A DNA stretch of 64,000 bases from contig JAXHNI010000007.1 in assembly GCA_034520625.1 (NCBI GenBank), forward strand, positions 1 through 64,000, read 5' to 3'. Source of the DNA: JAANXG01 sp034520625 (GTDB lineage: Bacteria > Pseudomonadota > Gammaproteobacteria > Arenicellales > JAANXG01). A program made the position numbers and the translations under genes. Shown here one piece after another: positions 42,421 through 52,165 of this stretch. Numbering within the stretch: position 1 is the stretch's first letter; every line of letters begins with the position of its first letter. Below the pieces are notes generated by a model that worked only from the letters and a program-made list of their open reading frames with translations, made no database searches and was not told the DNA's origin.

Positions 42421-43905
42421 TTACAGCTTGGTTGCCGATGCTTGAATGACGAGATTCTCCACGGACGCGTGCATCACCTCCAGGAACGGGTACGGCCACA
42501 AGCCGAGTCCCAGCACCGCGAATGCCAACAGGGCGAGGAAGAACACCTCTCTGGGAGTCGCATCGGTCAGGTTCGCCACCTTCTCGTTAGCCACCTCGCC
42601 GAAAATCACCCGTTTGTACATCCACAGTGTGTAAGCGGCTCCGAAGATCAACGTCGTCGCGGCCAGAACGGCGTACCAGGGATTGACTTCGAAGGCGCCC
42701 AGGATGACCAGGAACTCCCCGACGAATCCGGATGTGCCCGGCAGGCCGGCGTTCGCCATGGCGAACAGCATCATGAACGCGGCGAAGACCGGCATCCGGT
42801 TCGCGACGCCGCCGTAGTCCGCAATCTGCCTGGAGTGCAGGCGGTCGTACATTACACCGACGCACAGGAACAGGGCGCCGGAAATGAATCCGTGGGATAT
42901 CATCTGGATGAGCCCGCCTTCGATGCCCCTGGCATTGAATATGAAGAACCCCAGGATAACGAACCCCATGTGGGCGATTGAAGAATAGGCAACGAGCTTC
43001 TTCATGTCCTCCTGAACCAGCGCCACCAGCGAGATATACACAACGGCAATGAGCGCCAGTACGATCATGAAGCCGGCCAATGCCTGGCTGGCATCCGGCA
43101 GAATCGGGAGGCTGAATCTCAGAAAGCCGTAGGCACCCATCTTCAGCGTAATGGCCGCCAGGATCACCGACCCCCCCGTCGGCGCCTCCACATGGGCATC
43201 CGGGAGCCAGGTATGCACCGGGAACATGGGCACCTTTACCGCAAAGGCGGCGAAAAAGGCGAAGAACAGCCACAACTGAACGGCGAACGGAATGCTCATA
43301 TCCTGGAAATCCAGGATGCTGAAGCTTCCGCTGTGGTTGTAGAGGTATATGAACGCCACCAGCATCAGCAGAGATCCAAGCAGCGTGTAAAGAAAGAACT
43401 TGATGGTGGCATATACGCGATTGGGCCCGCCCCAGATTCCAATAATCAGGAACATTGGCACCAGCATCGCCTCCCAGAACACGTAGAAGACAATGGCGTC
43501 CAGTGCGCAGAATACACCGATCATCAGGCCTTCCATGATCAGGAATGCCGCCATGTACTGAGCCACCTTCTCCTGGATCACCTGCCACGCGGCTATCACG
43601 ACAATGATCGTGAGAAAGGTGGTAAGAATGATCAACGGCATGGATATACCGTCGACACCAAGGTGGTAATTGATGTTGAAGGCGGGCACCCACTCGAAGT
43701 GCTCCGTGAACTGCATGGCCGCGGTGGTGGTATCGAACCCCGTGTACAGGGGCAGGCTCAACAGGAAAACCGCCACGGCCGCGGCAAGACTGGCCTTGCG
43801 TATCAGCGGCGCCCGCTCGTCACCCCCGAGCGCGAGCACCCCGGCGCCTCCCAGGATCGGGAGCCAGATCAGCAGACTCAGAATGTTGAAGTTCAAGGTA
43901 CTCAT
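42421..43905 (-). CDS. nuoM: NADH-quinone oxidoreductase subunit M
   Basis: 494 residues, proton-pumping antiporter-like subunit. FWEAMLVPMFLIIGIWGG (conserved glutamate), PVHTWLPDAHVEAPTGGSVI and DMKKLVAYSSIAHMGFVI (lysine in the broken helix) are present. Start overlaps the nuoL stop by ATGA. Confidence 0.97.
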   Translation of the reverse strand: MSTLNFNILSLLIWLPILGGAGVLALGGDERAPLIRKASLAAAVAVFLLSLPLYTGFDTTTAAMQFTEHFEWVPAFNINYHLGVDGISMPLIILTTFLTIIVVIAAWQVIQEKVAQYMAAFLIMEGLMIGVFCALDAIVFYVFWEAMLVPMFLIIGIWGGPNRVYATIKFFLYTLLGSLLMLVAFIYLYNHSGSFSILDFQDMSIPFAVQLWLFFAFFAAFAVKVPMFPVHTWLPDAHVEAPTGGSVILAAITLKMGAYGFLRFSLPILPDASQALAGFMIVLALIAVVYISLVALVQEDMKKLVAYSSIAHMGFVILGFFIFNARGIEGGLIQMISHGFISGALFLCVGVMYDRLHSRQIADYGGVANRMPVFAAFMMLFAMANAGLPGTSGFVGEFLVILGAFEVNPWYAVLAATTLIFGAAYTLWMYKRVIFGEVANEKVANLTDATPREVFFLALLAFAVLGLGLWPYPFLEVMHASVENLVIQASATKL

Positions 43906-45887
43906 GAAGTGCTCAGATACCAGCTGATCAGAACAAACAGGCCGATGATCATGGCGAATGCGTAGTGGTACATGTAGCCGGACTGGATCTGCCGGACGAC
44001 GCCGGACAACCAGCCCACTGTGCGGGCGGTTCCGTTCACCAGCAAGCCGTCAATGAAGAAAGCATCCGCGGTCTTCCAGAAGACGCCGCCGATGCGCCGG
44101 GCGCCCCGCGCGAAAACGAAGTCGTTGAACTCGTCAAATCCGTATTTGTTCATCAGTGCGTAATGGACCGCATTGAAGGTTGTCGCCAGACGCTTGGGCA
44201 GTTCCGGGTTCTTGATGTAGAACACCCAGGCCACCACGAAGCCCGCCACCGTCAGGATCACCGGCGGCGCCGTGATCCCGTGGCTCATGGTCTGCCAGAT
44301 CAACTCTTCCCCATGCGCGCCGCGATGGGACGCCGCCAGGACCGACAGAGTATCGTTCTCCGGGAGGACGTAAATGGAGTCGCCGAAGAAATTGCCGAAC
44401 AGCATGGGCTCGAAGTACAACGCGCCGATCCCGATGGACGGAATGGCCAGGAGCACCAGGGGCACCGTCACGACCCAGGGCGATTCCTTGGCGTGGGCGA
44501 ACGCCTCACGTGACATCCGCGGCTTGCCATGAAATGTGAGGAACAGGAGCCTGAAGCTGTAGAACGAAGTGACGAACGTACCCGCGATGAGCGCGAGATA
44601 GGCGAACCCGGCCGGCGCCAGCTCGGATGTATGCACCGCCTCAATGATCGAGTCCTTGGAGAAAAAGCCCGAAAAAGGGGGCAGTCCGATCAGCGCCAGG
44701 GTGCCCACCCAGGCGGTGATGAACGTGATGGGCATGGCTTTGCGCAGCCCCCCCATCTTTCGCATGTCCTGCTCGTGATGCAGGGCGATGATGACGGACC
44801 CCGCGGCCAGGAACAGCAGCGCCTTGAAGAATGCGTGGGTACCCAGGTGGAAGATGCCTGCGGCGTAGGCCGATGCGCCCAGCGCCACGGTCATGTACCC
44901 GAGCTGGGACAATGTCGAGTACGCCACCACACGCTTGATATCGTTCTGCACCATACCCACCAGCGCCATCAGGAACGCCGTCAGGGCGCCGATGATCATC
45001 ACGACGCTCAACGCGGTGACCGACAGCTCGAACAGGGGCGACATGCGCGCCACCATGAATATCCCCGCCGTCACCATGGTGGCGGCGTGAATGAGGGCCG
45101 AGATCGGGGTGGGGCCTTCCATGGAATCCGGCAGCCAGACGTGCAGGGGAACCTGGGCCGACTTGCCCATGGCGCCGACGAACAACAGGAGGCAGATGAC
45201 CGTGATCCAGCCCATCTCGCCACCGAGCACCGACACGGTCATGTCCTGCGCCTGGGGCGCCGAGGCGAATACCGCGGCATAGTCCAGGCTGCCGAACAGG
45301 TAGGCGATGGCGGCTATCCCCAGGAGAAATCCGAAGTCCCCCACCCGGTTCACGAGAAACGCCTTCAGGCTGGCGTGGGTCGCGGTATCCTTCTTGTACC
45401 AGAATCCGATCAGCAGGTAGGACACAACACCCACGGCTTCCCATCCGAAAAACAGCTGCAGGAAGTTGTTGGACATCACCAGCATCAGCATGGCGAAGGT
45501 AAACAGTGAGATATAGCTGAAAAACCGCTGGTACCCGGGGTCCTCCCGCATGTATCCAACGGTGTACACATGCACCATGAAGGATACGAACGTCACGACC
45601 ACCATCATCATGGCGGTCAACTCGTCGATCAGGAAACCGATTTCTAGCGGCAGACCGCCGCTGACGCCCCAGGTGTACACAACGCCGTTGAAATGGTTGC
45701 CGTTCATGATGACGTCGATATAGACGACAACCGACAGGCCGAATGCGGCGGCCACGCCAAGAATGGTTACCCAATGGGCTCCCGCCCTGCCGATGACCCG
45801 CCCGAAGACACCGGCGGCGATGGAAGCCGCCAGGCATACCAGGGGTGCCGCCAGATAGACGGCTTGCATATGCTCGAATATCGTCAT
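43902..45887 (-). CDS. nuoL: NADH-quinone oxidoreductase subunit L
   Basis: 661 residues, the largest antiporter-like subunit, with the long lateral helix at the C-terminus. FGWEAVGVVSYLLIGFWY, PLHVWLPDSMEGPTPISALI and DIKRVVAYSTLSQLGYM are intact. 10 bp after nuoK. Confidence 0.97.
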   Translation of the reverse strand: MTIFEHMQAVYLAAPLVCLAASIAAGVFGRVIGRAGAHWVTILGVAAAFGLSVVVYIDVIMNGNHFNGVVYTWGVSGGLPLEIGFLIDELTAMMMVVVTFVSFMVHVYTVGYMREDPGYQRFFSYISLFTFAMLMLVMSNNFLQLFFGWEAVGVVSYLLIGFWYKKDTATHASLKAFLVNRVGDFGFLLGIAAIAYLFGSLDYAAVFASAPQAQDMTVSVLGGEMGWITVICLLLFVGAMGKSAQVPLHVWLPDSMEGPTPISALIHAATMVTAGIFMVARMSPLFELSVTALSVVMIIGALTAFLMALVGMVQNDIKRVVAYSTLSQLGYMTVALGASAYAAGIFHLGTHAFFKALLFLAAGSVIIALHHEQDMRKMGGLRKAMPITFITAWVGTLALIGLPPFSGFFSKDSIIEAVHTSELAPAGFAYLALIAGTFVTSFYSFRLLFLTFHGKPRMSREAFAHAKESPWVVTVPLVLLAIPSIGIGALYFEPMLFGNFFGDSIYVLPENDTLSVLAASHRGAHGEELIWQTMSHGITAPPVILTVAGFVVAWVFYIKNPELPKRLATTFNAVHYALMNKYGFDEFNDFVFARGARRIGGVFWKTADAFFIDGLLVNGTARTVGWLSGVVRQIQSGYMYHYAFAMIIGLFVLISWYLSTS

Positions 45888-45897
45888 CTCTCCGGCA

Positions 45898-46203
45898 TCA
45901 TCCTTTCAGGCTGTCCACATCCTCGACATTGATCGATTCCTTGTTGCGGAAAAGCACAATCAGTATCGCGAGGCCGATCGCCGATTCGGCGGCGGCAACG
46001 GTCAATACGAAAAACACGAATACCTGCCCGGCCAGATCCTGCAGGTAGTGGGAGAAGGCGACGAAGTTGATGTTCACCGCCAGAAGCATCAGCTCGATGG
46101 ACATCAGCAGGATCACCAGATTTTTCCGGTTCAGGAAAATCCCGATGACGCTGAGCGAGAACATGATCGCGCCGAGTACCAGGTAATGGGAAAGTGGAAT
46201 CAC
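45898..46203 (-). CDS. nuoK: NADH-quinone oxidoreductase subunit K
   Basis: 101 residues, three membrane helices. Carries the conserved glutamates in MSIELMLLAVN and AAAESAIGLAILI, part of the central proton path. Overlaps nuoJ by ATGA. Confidence 0.97.
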   Translation of the reverse strand: MIPLSHYLVLGAIMFSLSVIGIFLNRKNLVILLMSIELMLLAVNINFVAFSHYLQDLAGQVFVFFVLTVAAAESAIGLAILIVLFRNKESINVEDVDSLKG

Positions 46204-46823
46204 GATGATTCCTCACTGTCTGGCCGCTTTTCGGCAGGCATTTTGATCACCCGCAGCCGGTCCTCCTTACTTACGGAAACCTGGTCGGCCGGGTTCAGAT
46301 ACTTGGTGTCGGGCCGTTTCCGCAGGGTCAGCGCTATGGCGCCGATGATCGCCACCAGCAGGATGAGCGCGGCGATCTCGAAGGGGTAAACGTACACGGT
46401 GTAGAGCACGGAACCGAGCTCGCGGGTATTGCTGTAGCCCGCACCGTGGCTTTCGGGCCTGGGTAGATTCTCCACCCCGAAGCTGTCGCCGCTCAAAATG
46501 AACGCCAGCTCAGCCACCAGCAGCAGCGCCACCAGGCTTCCGACCGGGAGGTAATCGGTGAATCCCGCACGCAGGCGCGCCAGGTTGATGTCCAGCATCA
46601 TGACCACGAACAGGAACAACACCATGACGGCGCCCACATAGACGAGCACCAGGACGATCGCCAGGAACTCCGCTTCCAGTGTGAGCCACACGCAGGCGGC
46701 GCTGAAAAATGACAGCACCAGAAACAACGCCGACTTCACCGGATTCCGCATGGTGATCACCATGGTGGCGGCAAACACCATCACGCCGGCGAAAAAATAG
46801 AATGATATCTGCAGAAAAGTCAT
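46200..46823 (-). CDS. nuoJ: NADH-quinone oxidoreductase subunit J
   Basis: 207 residues, five helices. LVYVGAVMVLFLFVVMMLDI is the TM3 pi-bulge region typical of NuoJ; C-terminal soluble tail. 44 bp after nuoI. Confidence 0.96.
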   Translation of the reverse strand: MTFLQISFYFFAGVMVFAATMVITMRNPVKSALFLVLSFFSAACVWLTLEAEFLAIVLVLVYVGAVMVLFLFVVMMLDINLARLRAGFTDYLPVGSLVALLLVAELAFILSGDSFGVENLPRPESHGAGYSNTRELGSVLYTVYVYPFEIAALILLVAIIGAIALTLRKRPDTKYLNPADQVSVSKEDRLRVIKMPAEKRPDSEESS

Positions 46824-46867
46824 TGGTTGTTGTTGTTTACCAGTGCGTGTCCGTCGGCGATCCGCGC

Positions 46868-47359
46868 CTACCGATACGGTGCGTCCTCGGCGCGTGCCGC
46901 GGCGATGCGCTCCTCGTACTTATCGCCGATTGCCAGGAGCTGATCCTTGGTGATGATATTGTCACCCCGGTTCTCCATGTGAAAATCGCTGATATCCGTT
47001 TCCACGATCGAGTCCACTGGACAGGACTCCTCGCAGAACCCGCAGTATATGCATTTGAACAGGTCGATATCATAGCGGGTGGTACGCCGGGTTCCGTCTT
47101 CGCGCTCCTCGGACTCGATGGTAATTGCCGCCGCGGGGCAGACCGCCTCGCATAGCTTGCAAGCTATGCAGCGTTCCTCCCCGTTCGGGTAGCGCCTCAG
47201 GGCATGCAGGCCGCGGAATCGAGGTGACTTGGGCGTTTTCTCCTCGGGAAACTGAATAGTATTCTTTCTGCCGAAGAAATGCTTTCCGGTGGTGCGAAGT
47301 CCCTGCACCAGCTCCCACAGCAGGAAACTCTGCAGCTTATTCGTAATCGATTTACCCAT
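46868..47359 (-). CDS. nuoI: NADH-quinone oxidoreductase subunit I
   Basis: 163 residues with two ferredoxin-type 4Fe-4S motifs, CIACKLCEAVCP and CIYCGFCEESCP, carrying clusters N6a and N6b between NuoG and NuoB. ATG after CGGAGGC at 47359; an upstream start would overlap nuoH. Confidence 0.97.
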   Translation of the reverse strand: MGKSITNKLQSFLLWELVQGLRTTGKHFFGRKNTIQFPEEKTPKSPRFRGLHALRRYPNGEERCIACKLCEAVCPAAAITIESEEREDGTRRTTRYDIDLFKCIYCGFCEESCPVDSIVETDISDFHMENRGDNIITKDQLLAIGDKYEERIAAARAEDAPYR

Positions 47360-47372
47360 TATTGCCTCCGAC

Positions 47373-48428
47373 TCAATGGAACCAGTGGCCGATCGGTGTG
47401 AAAAAGGTCGCAAAACCGATCACGCCGATCCATACCAGGGTAACGGGAATGAAAACCTTCCAACCCAGCCGCATGATCTGATCATAACGGTAGCGCGGGA
47501 AAGTCGCGCGAAACCATAAAAAGAAAAACAGCATGAAGCAAATTTTGAGCACGAACCAGACGATCCCCGGAACCGCTTCGAAAATGGCCACGGGGAGAGG
47601 CGCCTGCCAGCCGCCGAGGAACAGCACGGAGGCGAGCGCCGCTATGAGTATCATATTGGCATACTCGGCGAGGAAAAAGACCGCGAAGGTCATGCCCGAA
47701 TACTCGACGTGGAAGCCAGCGACGATCTCCGATTCGCCCTCGGCCACGTCGAACGGCGAGCGATTCGTCTCCGCCACGCCGGAAATAAAGTAGACCAGGA
47801 ACAACGGCAGCAGGGGCCAGACGTACCATTGGTGGAAGCCGCCTTCCTGGGCAAGCACGATTTCCTGGAGATTCAGGCTGCCGGCAGCCATCAACACCCC
47901 CACCAGGGCAAACCCCATGGCGATCTCGTAGGCGACGATCTGTGCCGCCGACCGCATGGCCCCCAGAAAGGCGTACTTCGAATTGGAGGCCCATCCGGCG
48001 ATGATGACGCCGTACACACCCATTGACGTCAATGCCAGGACGTACAGCAGACTGGCATCGATATTCGCCAGCACCATACCCTCCCCGAAGGGCATCACGG
48101 CCCAGGCCGCCAGCGCCGGGGTAATGGACAGTACCGGCGCAATGAGGAACAGGAAGCGGTTGGCATTCGTCGGAATGATCGCTTCCTTGAGCAGCAGTTT
48201 CAGGGCATCGGCAATGGGCTGGAGCCAACCGCGTGGCCCGACGCGGTTCGGCCCGATGCGCGTTTGCATGTAGCCGATCACCTTGCGTTCGGCGAACGTC
48301 AGATAGGCGACGGCGAGCAAAAGGGGCGTCACGATCAATACGATCTTGAACGTACTGAGCGCCGCGAACTGGACCCAGCCCGGGAACCCTCCCAGAAGCG
48401 TATTGACCCAGTACTCCATCAACTCCAT
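47373..48428 (-). CDS. nuoH: NADH-quinone oxidoreductase subunit H
   Basis: 351 residues, eight helices, forms the quinone chamber. RKVIGYMQTRIGPNRVGPRG and ETNRSPFDVAEGESEIVAGF are diagnostic. Start overlaps the nuoG stop by one base (TGATG). Confidence 0.97.
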   Translation of the reverse strand: MELMEYWVNTLLGGFPGWVQFAALSTFKIVLIVTPLLLAVAYLTFAERKVIGYMQTRIGPNRVGPRGWLQPIADALKLLLKEAIIPTNANRFLFLIAPVLSITPALAAWAVMPFGEGMVLANIDASLLYVLALTSMGVYGVIIAGWASNSKYAFLGAMRSAAQIVAYEIAMGFALVGVLMAAGSLNLQEIVLAQEGGFHQWYVWPLLPLFLVYFISGVAETNRSPFDVAEGESEIVAGFHVEYSGMTFAVFFLAEYANMILIAALASVLFLGGWQAPLPVAIFEAVPGIVWFVLKICFMLFFFLWFRATFPRYRYDQIMRLGWKVFIPVTLVWIGVIGFATFFTPIGHWFH

Positions 48429-50791
48429 CAGCCTGCCCTCACCAACCGGACGGCGTCTGCAGCGCCCAGTATCACGGTTTCTGCGAACCCCGAGGGAATA
48501 TACACGCAGCCGGCGGGCACCCGCTCGTCCAAGACCACGGTCAGCCGGGTCATGTCATTGGCGGCGTGGACCTGTACGGTCTCCCCCTCCGTCAGTTCGA
48601 ATCGGGCGGCCTGGTCCGAGTTCACGGCGACGGCCGGGGGCGGGTTGTCGCGGGTTTGCTGAAGGGACTCCGCCCGGCGTACCGTACCGTCAATACGCAA
48701 AGGCGGTACGTCGCGGATGCGGGCGAGATCGACGTCGTTGTCCACCCGTCGGGCGGTAACTTCGTTCCAACGTTTTAGCGCAAGGCCCCACGCGGGGTTC
48801 TGCGGCGTGTAAGCCACCTCGGCGCGAACATCGCTGACGGATACCTGGTCGAACCCGTCCAGGGAGCAGAAGTTCCCCAGTACGCGCAGGATTTTCCACG
48901 CCGGTCGCGCTTCCTCGAATGGGGCCACGGCCGGCGCGAATGTCTGCTGGACGCCGGCACAGTTGATGAAGGTCCCTTCCATTTCCGACCAGGGGGTTGC
49001 CGGAAGCATCACGTCGACGTTCCCCGACCCGCGCACGTCAAAAGGTGTGATGGCCACGACGAGATCGGCGCCGGAGAGCGCCTCCCGTGCCGTCTTCGGG
49101 TCGCCGGTGTCCAGCTCCGGCTCGTTGCCGAGCAGCACGTAAGCCCGCAACCCCTGCTCGAGCATGGCTCGAGCGTTCAGTCCGGCCGCCCCGGGCTCGG
49201 GCTCACCGGCGGAACCCCGGTGCGGCACGCATCCGGCGACCCAGCCGCCGACGCTGTTGGCCGGGGGCAGGACACCGACCGTCGCGCCGCAGGCCTCGCC
49301 CAACTGCTGCGAGAGGCTGGCCACGACCGAGGCATCGTCTACGTTCAATGCGGCATCGCCGAGCAGTATGCAAGCCTTGCCGCCGGCTTCCTCCAGGGTC
49401 GCGGCGATCCCCTGCTCGATCGTGCTCGCGGCGTCGCCGGCATAGTCTTTCACGGCCTCGTCCACGCCCTTCCCCTGTAGCGCCCCCGCCACCCGGGCGA
49501 GTGATGCCACCATGCCGGCCGGTTGTCCAATCTGCTTGAAAGTGCAGTCGAACCGGAAGTCATAGTCCATCGGATTGATGGCCATGATACGAGCGCCCCG
49601 TTTCCACGCCTTGTACACCCGCAGGCCCAGCAAGGGCTGCTCCTTTCGGATGTTGGAACCCACGAGCAGAATTGCCGCCGCGTTCTCCAGCTCCGCGATG
49701 GGCAGACCCAGCGAGGGCTGCGCCGGCGCGATATCGTCGTTGCGGAAATCGCGCTGGCGGAGCCGATGGTCCACGTTCGGGCTGCCGAGAGACCGCATGA
49801 ACTTCTGGAACAGATGGAATTCCTCCACAGTCGAGCCGGGGGCCGCCAGTCCCCCGATCTGCCCGGCGCCGTGGTGGTGGGCGATGTCATTGAGTCCATC
49901 CGCCGCGAACCGCAGGGCCGTTTCCCAGTCCGTCTCCTCCCACGCCCCCTTGTGCCTGATCATGGGCGCTCTCAATCTCGCCGGAGAATTCAGCGCCTCG
50001 TAGCTGAACCGGTCGCGATCGGACAGCCAGCATTCATTGATGCCTTCGTTCGTCCGGGGCAGCACCCGCCTGACTTTCTCCCGGATGGACTGGATATTGA
50101 TGTTGGATCCGAGACAATCGTGCACCGCAATGGAATCGTGGTTGATCAGCTCCCACGACCGTGAATTGAAACGTGCGGGCTTGCTGGTCAATGCCCCGAC
50201 CGGGCACAGGTCGATGACGTTGCCCGACAGCTCGGAATCGACGGACCGGCCCAGAAACGTGCCGATCTCCATGTGCTCTCCCCGGCCGAGCGTGCCGAGC
50301 TCCATGATGCCCGCCACCTCCTGGCCGAAGCGCACGCACCGGGTACAGTGGATGCAGCGGGTCATCTCCGTTTCAATCAGCGGGCCGATATCGGAATCGT
50401 CCACCGCGCGCTTGCCCTCGGTAAAGCGCGAGACGCTCCTGCCGAAAGCCATGGCCTGGTCCTGGAGGGGACACTCGCCGCCCTGGTCGCAGACGGGGCA
50501 GTCCAGGGGATGATTGATCAACAAAAACTCCATGGTCGCCCTCTGCGCATCCCGCGCATAGCCGGACCGGGTGGAGATCTTCATGCCTTCAGCGACCGGG
50601 GTAGCGCAGGCCGGGAGGGGCTTGGGCGCCTTCTCCACCTCTACCAGGCACATACGGCAATTGGCCGCGATGGACAGCTTCTCGTGATAACAAAACCGCG
50701 GGATGTATATACCGGCATCATCAGCGGCCTTGATGATCATGGTGCCGTTGTCGGCCTCCAGGGTTTTCCCATCGATTTCAAATGTCGGCAT
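48428..50791 (-). CDS. nuoG: NADH-quinone oxidoreductase subunit G
   Basis: About 787 residues. N-terminal 2Fe-2S ferredoxin-like domain (cysteines in RFCYHEKL and NCRMCLVEV), a His-Cys 4Fe-4S site (CPVCDQGGECPLQDQ) and further 4Fe-4S cysteines (CIHCTRCVRFGQEVAG), then the molybdopterin-oxidoreductase-like body that has lost its cofactor. The ATG giving MPTFEIDGKT is the family start; the frame is open for 34 more codons toward nuoD without recognised homology. In most bacteria nuoF lies directly upstream; here nuoD does. Confidence 0.95.
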   Translation of the reverse strand: MPTFEIDGKTLEADNGTMIIKAADDAGIYIPRFCYHEKLSIAANCRMCLVEVEKAPKPLPACATPVAEGMKISTRSGYARDAQRATMEFLLINHPLDCPVCDQGGECPLQDQAMAFGRSVSRFTEGKRAVDDSDIGPLIETEMTRCIHCTRCVRFGQEVAGIMELGTLGRGEHMEIGTFLGRSVDSELSGNVIDLCPVGALTSKPARFNSRSWELINHDSIAVHDCLGSNINIQSIREKVRRVLPRTNEGINECWLSDRDRFSYEALNSPARLRAPMIRHKGAWEETDWETALRFAADGLNDIAHHHGAGQIGGLAAPGSTVEEFHLFQKFMRSLGSPNVDHRLRQRDFRNDDIAPAQPSLGLPIAELENAAAILLVGSNIRKEQPLLGLRVYKAWKRGARIMAINPMDYDFRFDCTFKQIGQPAGMVASLARVAGALQGKGVDEAVKDYAGDAASTIEQGIAATLEEAGGKACILLGDAALNVDDASVVASLSQQLGEACGATVGVLPPANSVGGWVAGCVPHRGSAGEPEPGAAGLNARAMLEQGLRAYVLLGNEPELDTGDPKTAREALSGADLVVAITPFDVRGSGNVDVMLPATPWSEMEGTFINCAGVQQTFAPAVAPFEEARPAWKILRVLGNFCSLDGFDQVSVSDVRAEVAYTPQNPAWGLALKRWNEVTARRVDNDVDLARIRDVPPLRIDGTVRRAESLQQTRDNPPPAVAVNSDQAARFELTEGETVQVHAANDMTRLTVVLDERVPAGCVYIPSGFAETVILGAADAVRLVRAG

Positions 50792-50911
50792 GGCTTCTAC
50801 ACTGCGGCCTGCACGGGCCGTTGTCTGGTCGCCGCGGCCATGAACCGCGAAAGCGGTGCTGGGTCGACCCCGGTCGTTGAAATACTTGTCCACAAAAACA
50901 TGGCGGTGTAC
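50792..50911. other. nuoD-nuoG junction where nuoE and nuoF are expected
   Basis: 120 bp between the nuoD stop and the nuoG start. The canonical gammaproteobacterial order is A-B-C-D-E-F-G-H-I-J-K-L-M-N; nuoE (about 500 bp) and nuoF (about 1.3 kb) would belong here and are absent. One minus-strand frame (KYFNDRGRPSTAFAVHGRGD...) is open into nuoG but resembles neither subunit as far as I can judge. Confidence 0.8.
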
Positions 50912-52165
50912 CTATCGATCGATTTCTCCGAACACAATATCCTGGGTGCCGATCATCGCAACCAGATCCGCCAGCATGTGGCCGCGGCACATTTCATCCA
51001 GCGCGGCCAGGTGAGGGAATCCCGGGGCCCTTATCTTCACACGGTAGGGCTTGTTGGCCCCGTCGGAAATCATGTAGATCCCGAATTCACCCTTCGGAGC
51101 CTCCACCGCGGCGTACACCTCGCCCTCGGGAACGCTGTAGCCTTCGCTGAACAGCTTGAAATGGTGAATCAGGGATTCCATGTCGTCCTTCATCTGCTCC
51201 CGGCTCGGCGGCGTGATCTTGTGGTCGTTCAGCATCACCGGCCCGGGATTGTCGCGAAGCCAGTCAATGCACTGGCGGATAATCCGGACCGACTGGCGAA
51301 ACTCTTCCATGCGCACCAGATACCGGTCATAGCAGTCGCCGTTCGCGCCCACCGGAATATCGAAATCCATCCGGTCATAGACGGCGTAGGGCTGCTTCTT
51401 GCGAAGGTCCCATTCCACCCCCGATCCGCGCAGCATGGGCCCGCTGAAACCGAGCTGCAGCGCCCGCTCCGGCGACACTACCCCGATCCCGACGGTGCGC
51501 TGTTTCCAGATACGGTTGTCAGTCAACAGCGTCTCGTAGTCGTCGACGCAGGCCGGGAAACGTTCGATGAAATTCTCGATGAAATCCAGCAGCGAGCCCT
51601 GGCGATTGGCGTTGCGCCGGGCGGTGGCTTTCTCGCCGTGCCATTTGGATGGCTCGTACTGCGGCATGCGGTCCGGAAGGTCGCGGTATACGCCTCCAGG
51701 CCGGTAGTAGGTGGCATGCATCCTTGCGCCGGACACCGCTTCGTAGCAGTCCATGAGGTCTTCCCGTTCACGAAATGCGTACAGGAACACCGTCATTGCA
51801 CCGATGTCCAGCCCGTGGGCGCCCAGCCATAACAGGTGGTTCAGTATCCGGGTGATTTCGTCGAACATCACCCGAATGTACTGCGCGCGGATCGGCGGCT
51901 CGATATCGAGCAGCCTCTCGATCGCCCGCACGTAGCCGTGCTCGTTGCACATCATCGACACATAGTCGAGTCGGTCCATGTAGCCGATGCTGTGGTTGTA
52001 CGGCTTGGTTTCCGCGAGCTTCTCCGTGGCGCGGTGCAGCAGCCCGATGTGGGGATCCACGCGCTGGATGACCTCGCCGTCCATCTCCAGCACGAGCCGC
52101 AACACCCCGTGGGCGGCGGGATGCTGGGGACCGAAATTCATCGTGTAATTACGAATCTCGGTCAT
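50912..52165 (-). CDS. nuoD: NADH-quinone oxidoreductase subunit D
   Basis: 417 residues. 49-kDa-type subunit lining the quinone site: NFGPQHPAAHGVLRLVLEMD (beta hairpin with the quinone-binding histidine), IGLLHRATEKLAE and C-terminal LADLVAMIGTQDIVFGEIDR are all typical. Overlaps nuoC by 17 nt. Confidence 0.97.
   Translation of the reverse strand: MTEIRNYTMNFGPQHPAAHGVLRLVLEMDGEVIQRVDPHIGLLHRATEKLAETKPYNHSIGYMDRLDYVSMMCNEHGYVRAIERLLDIEPPIRAQYIRVMFDEITRILNHLLWLGAHGLDIGAMTVFLYAFREREDLMDCYEAVSGARMHATYYRPGGVYRDLPDRMPQYEPSKWHGEKATARRNANRQGSLLDFIENFIERFPACVDDYETLLTDNRIWKQRTVGIGVVSPERALQLGFSGPMLRGSGVEWDLRKKQPYAVYDRMDFDIPVGANGDCYDRYLVRMEEFRQSVRIIRQCIDWLRDNPGPVMLNDHKITPPSREQMKDDMESLIHHFKLFSEGYSVPEGEVYAAVEAPKGEFGIYMISDGANKPYRVKIRAPGFPHLAALDEMCRGHMLADLVAMIGTQDIVFGEIDR

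Noticed and set aside
50792..50893. Upstream start of nuoG at 50893
   Set aside because: The added 34 residues are not found in NuoG proteins I know, and MPTFEIDGK is the usual start; the stretch is treated as the scar of the missing nuoEF region instead.
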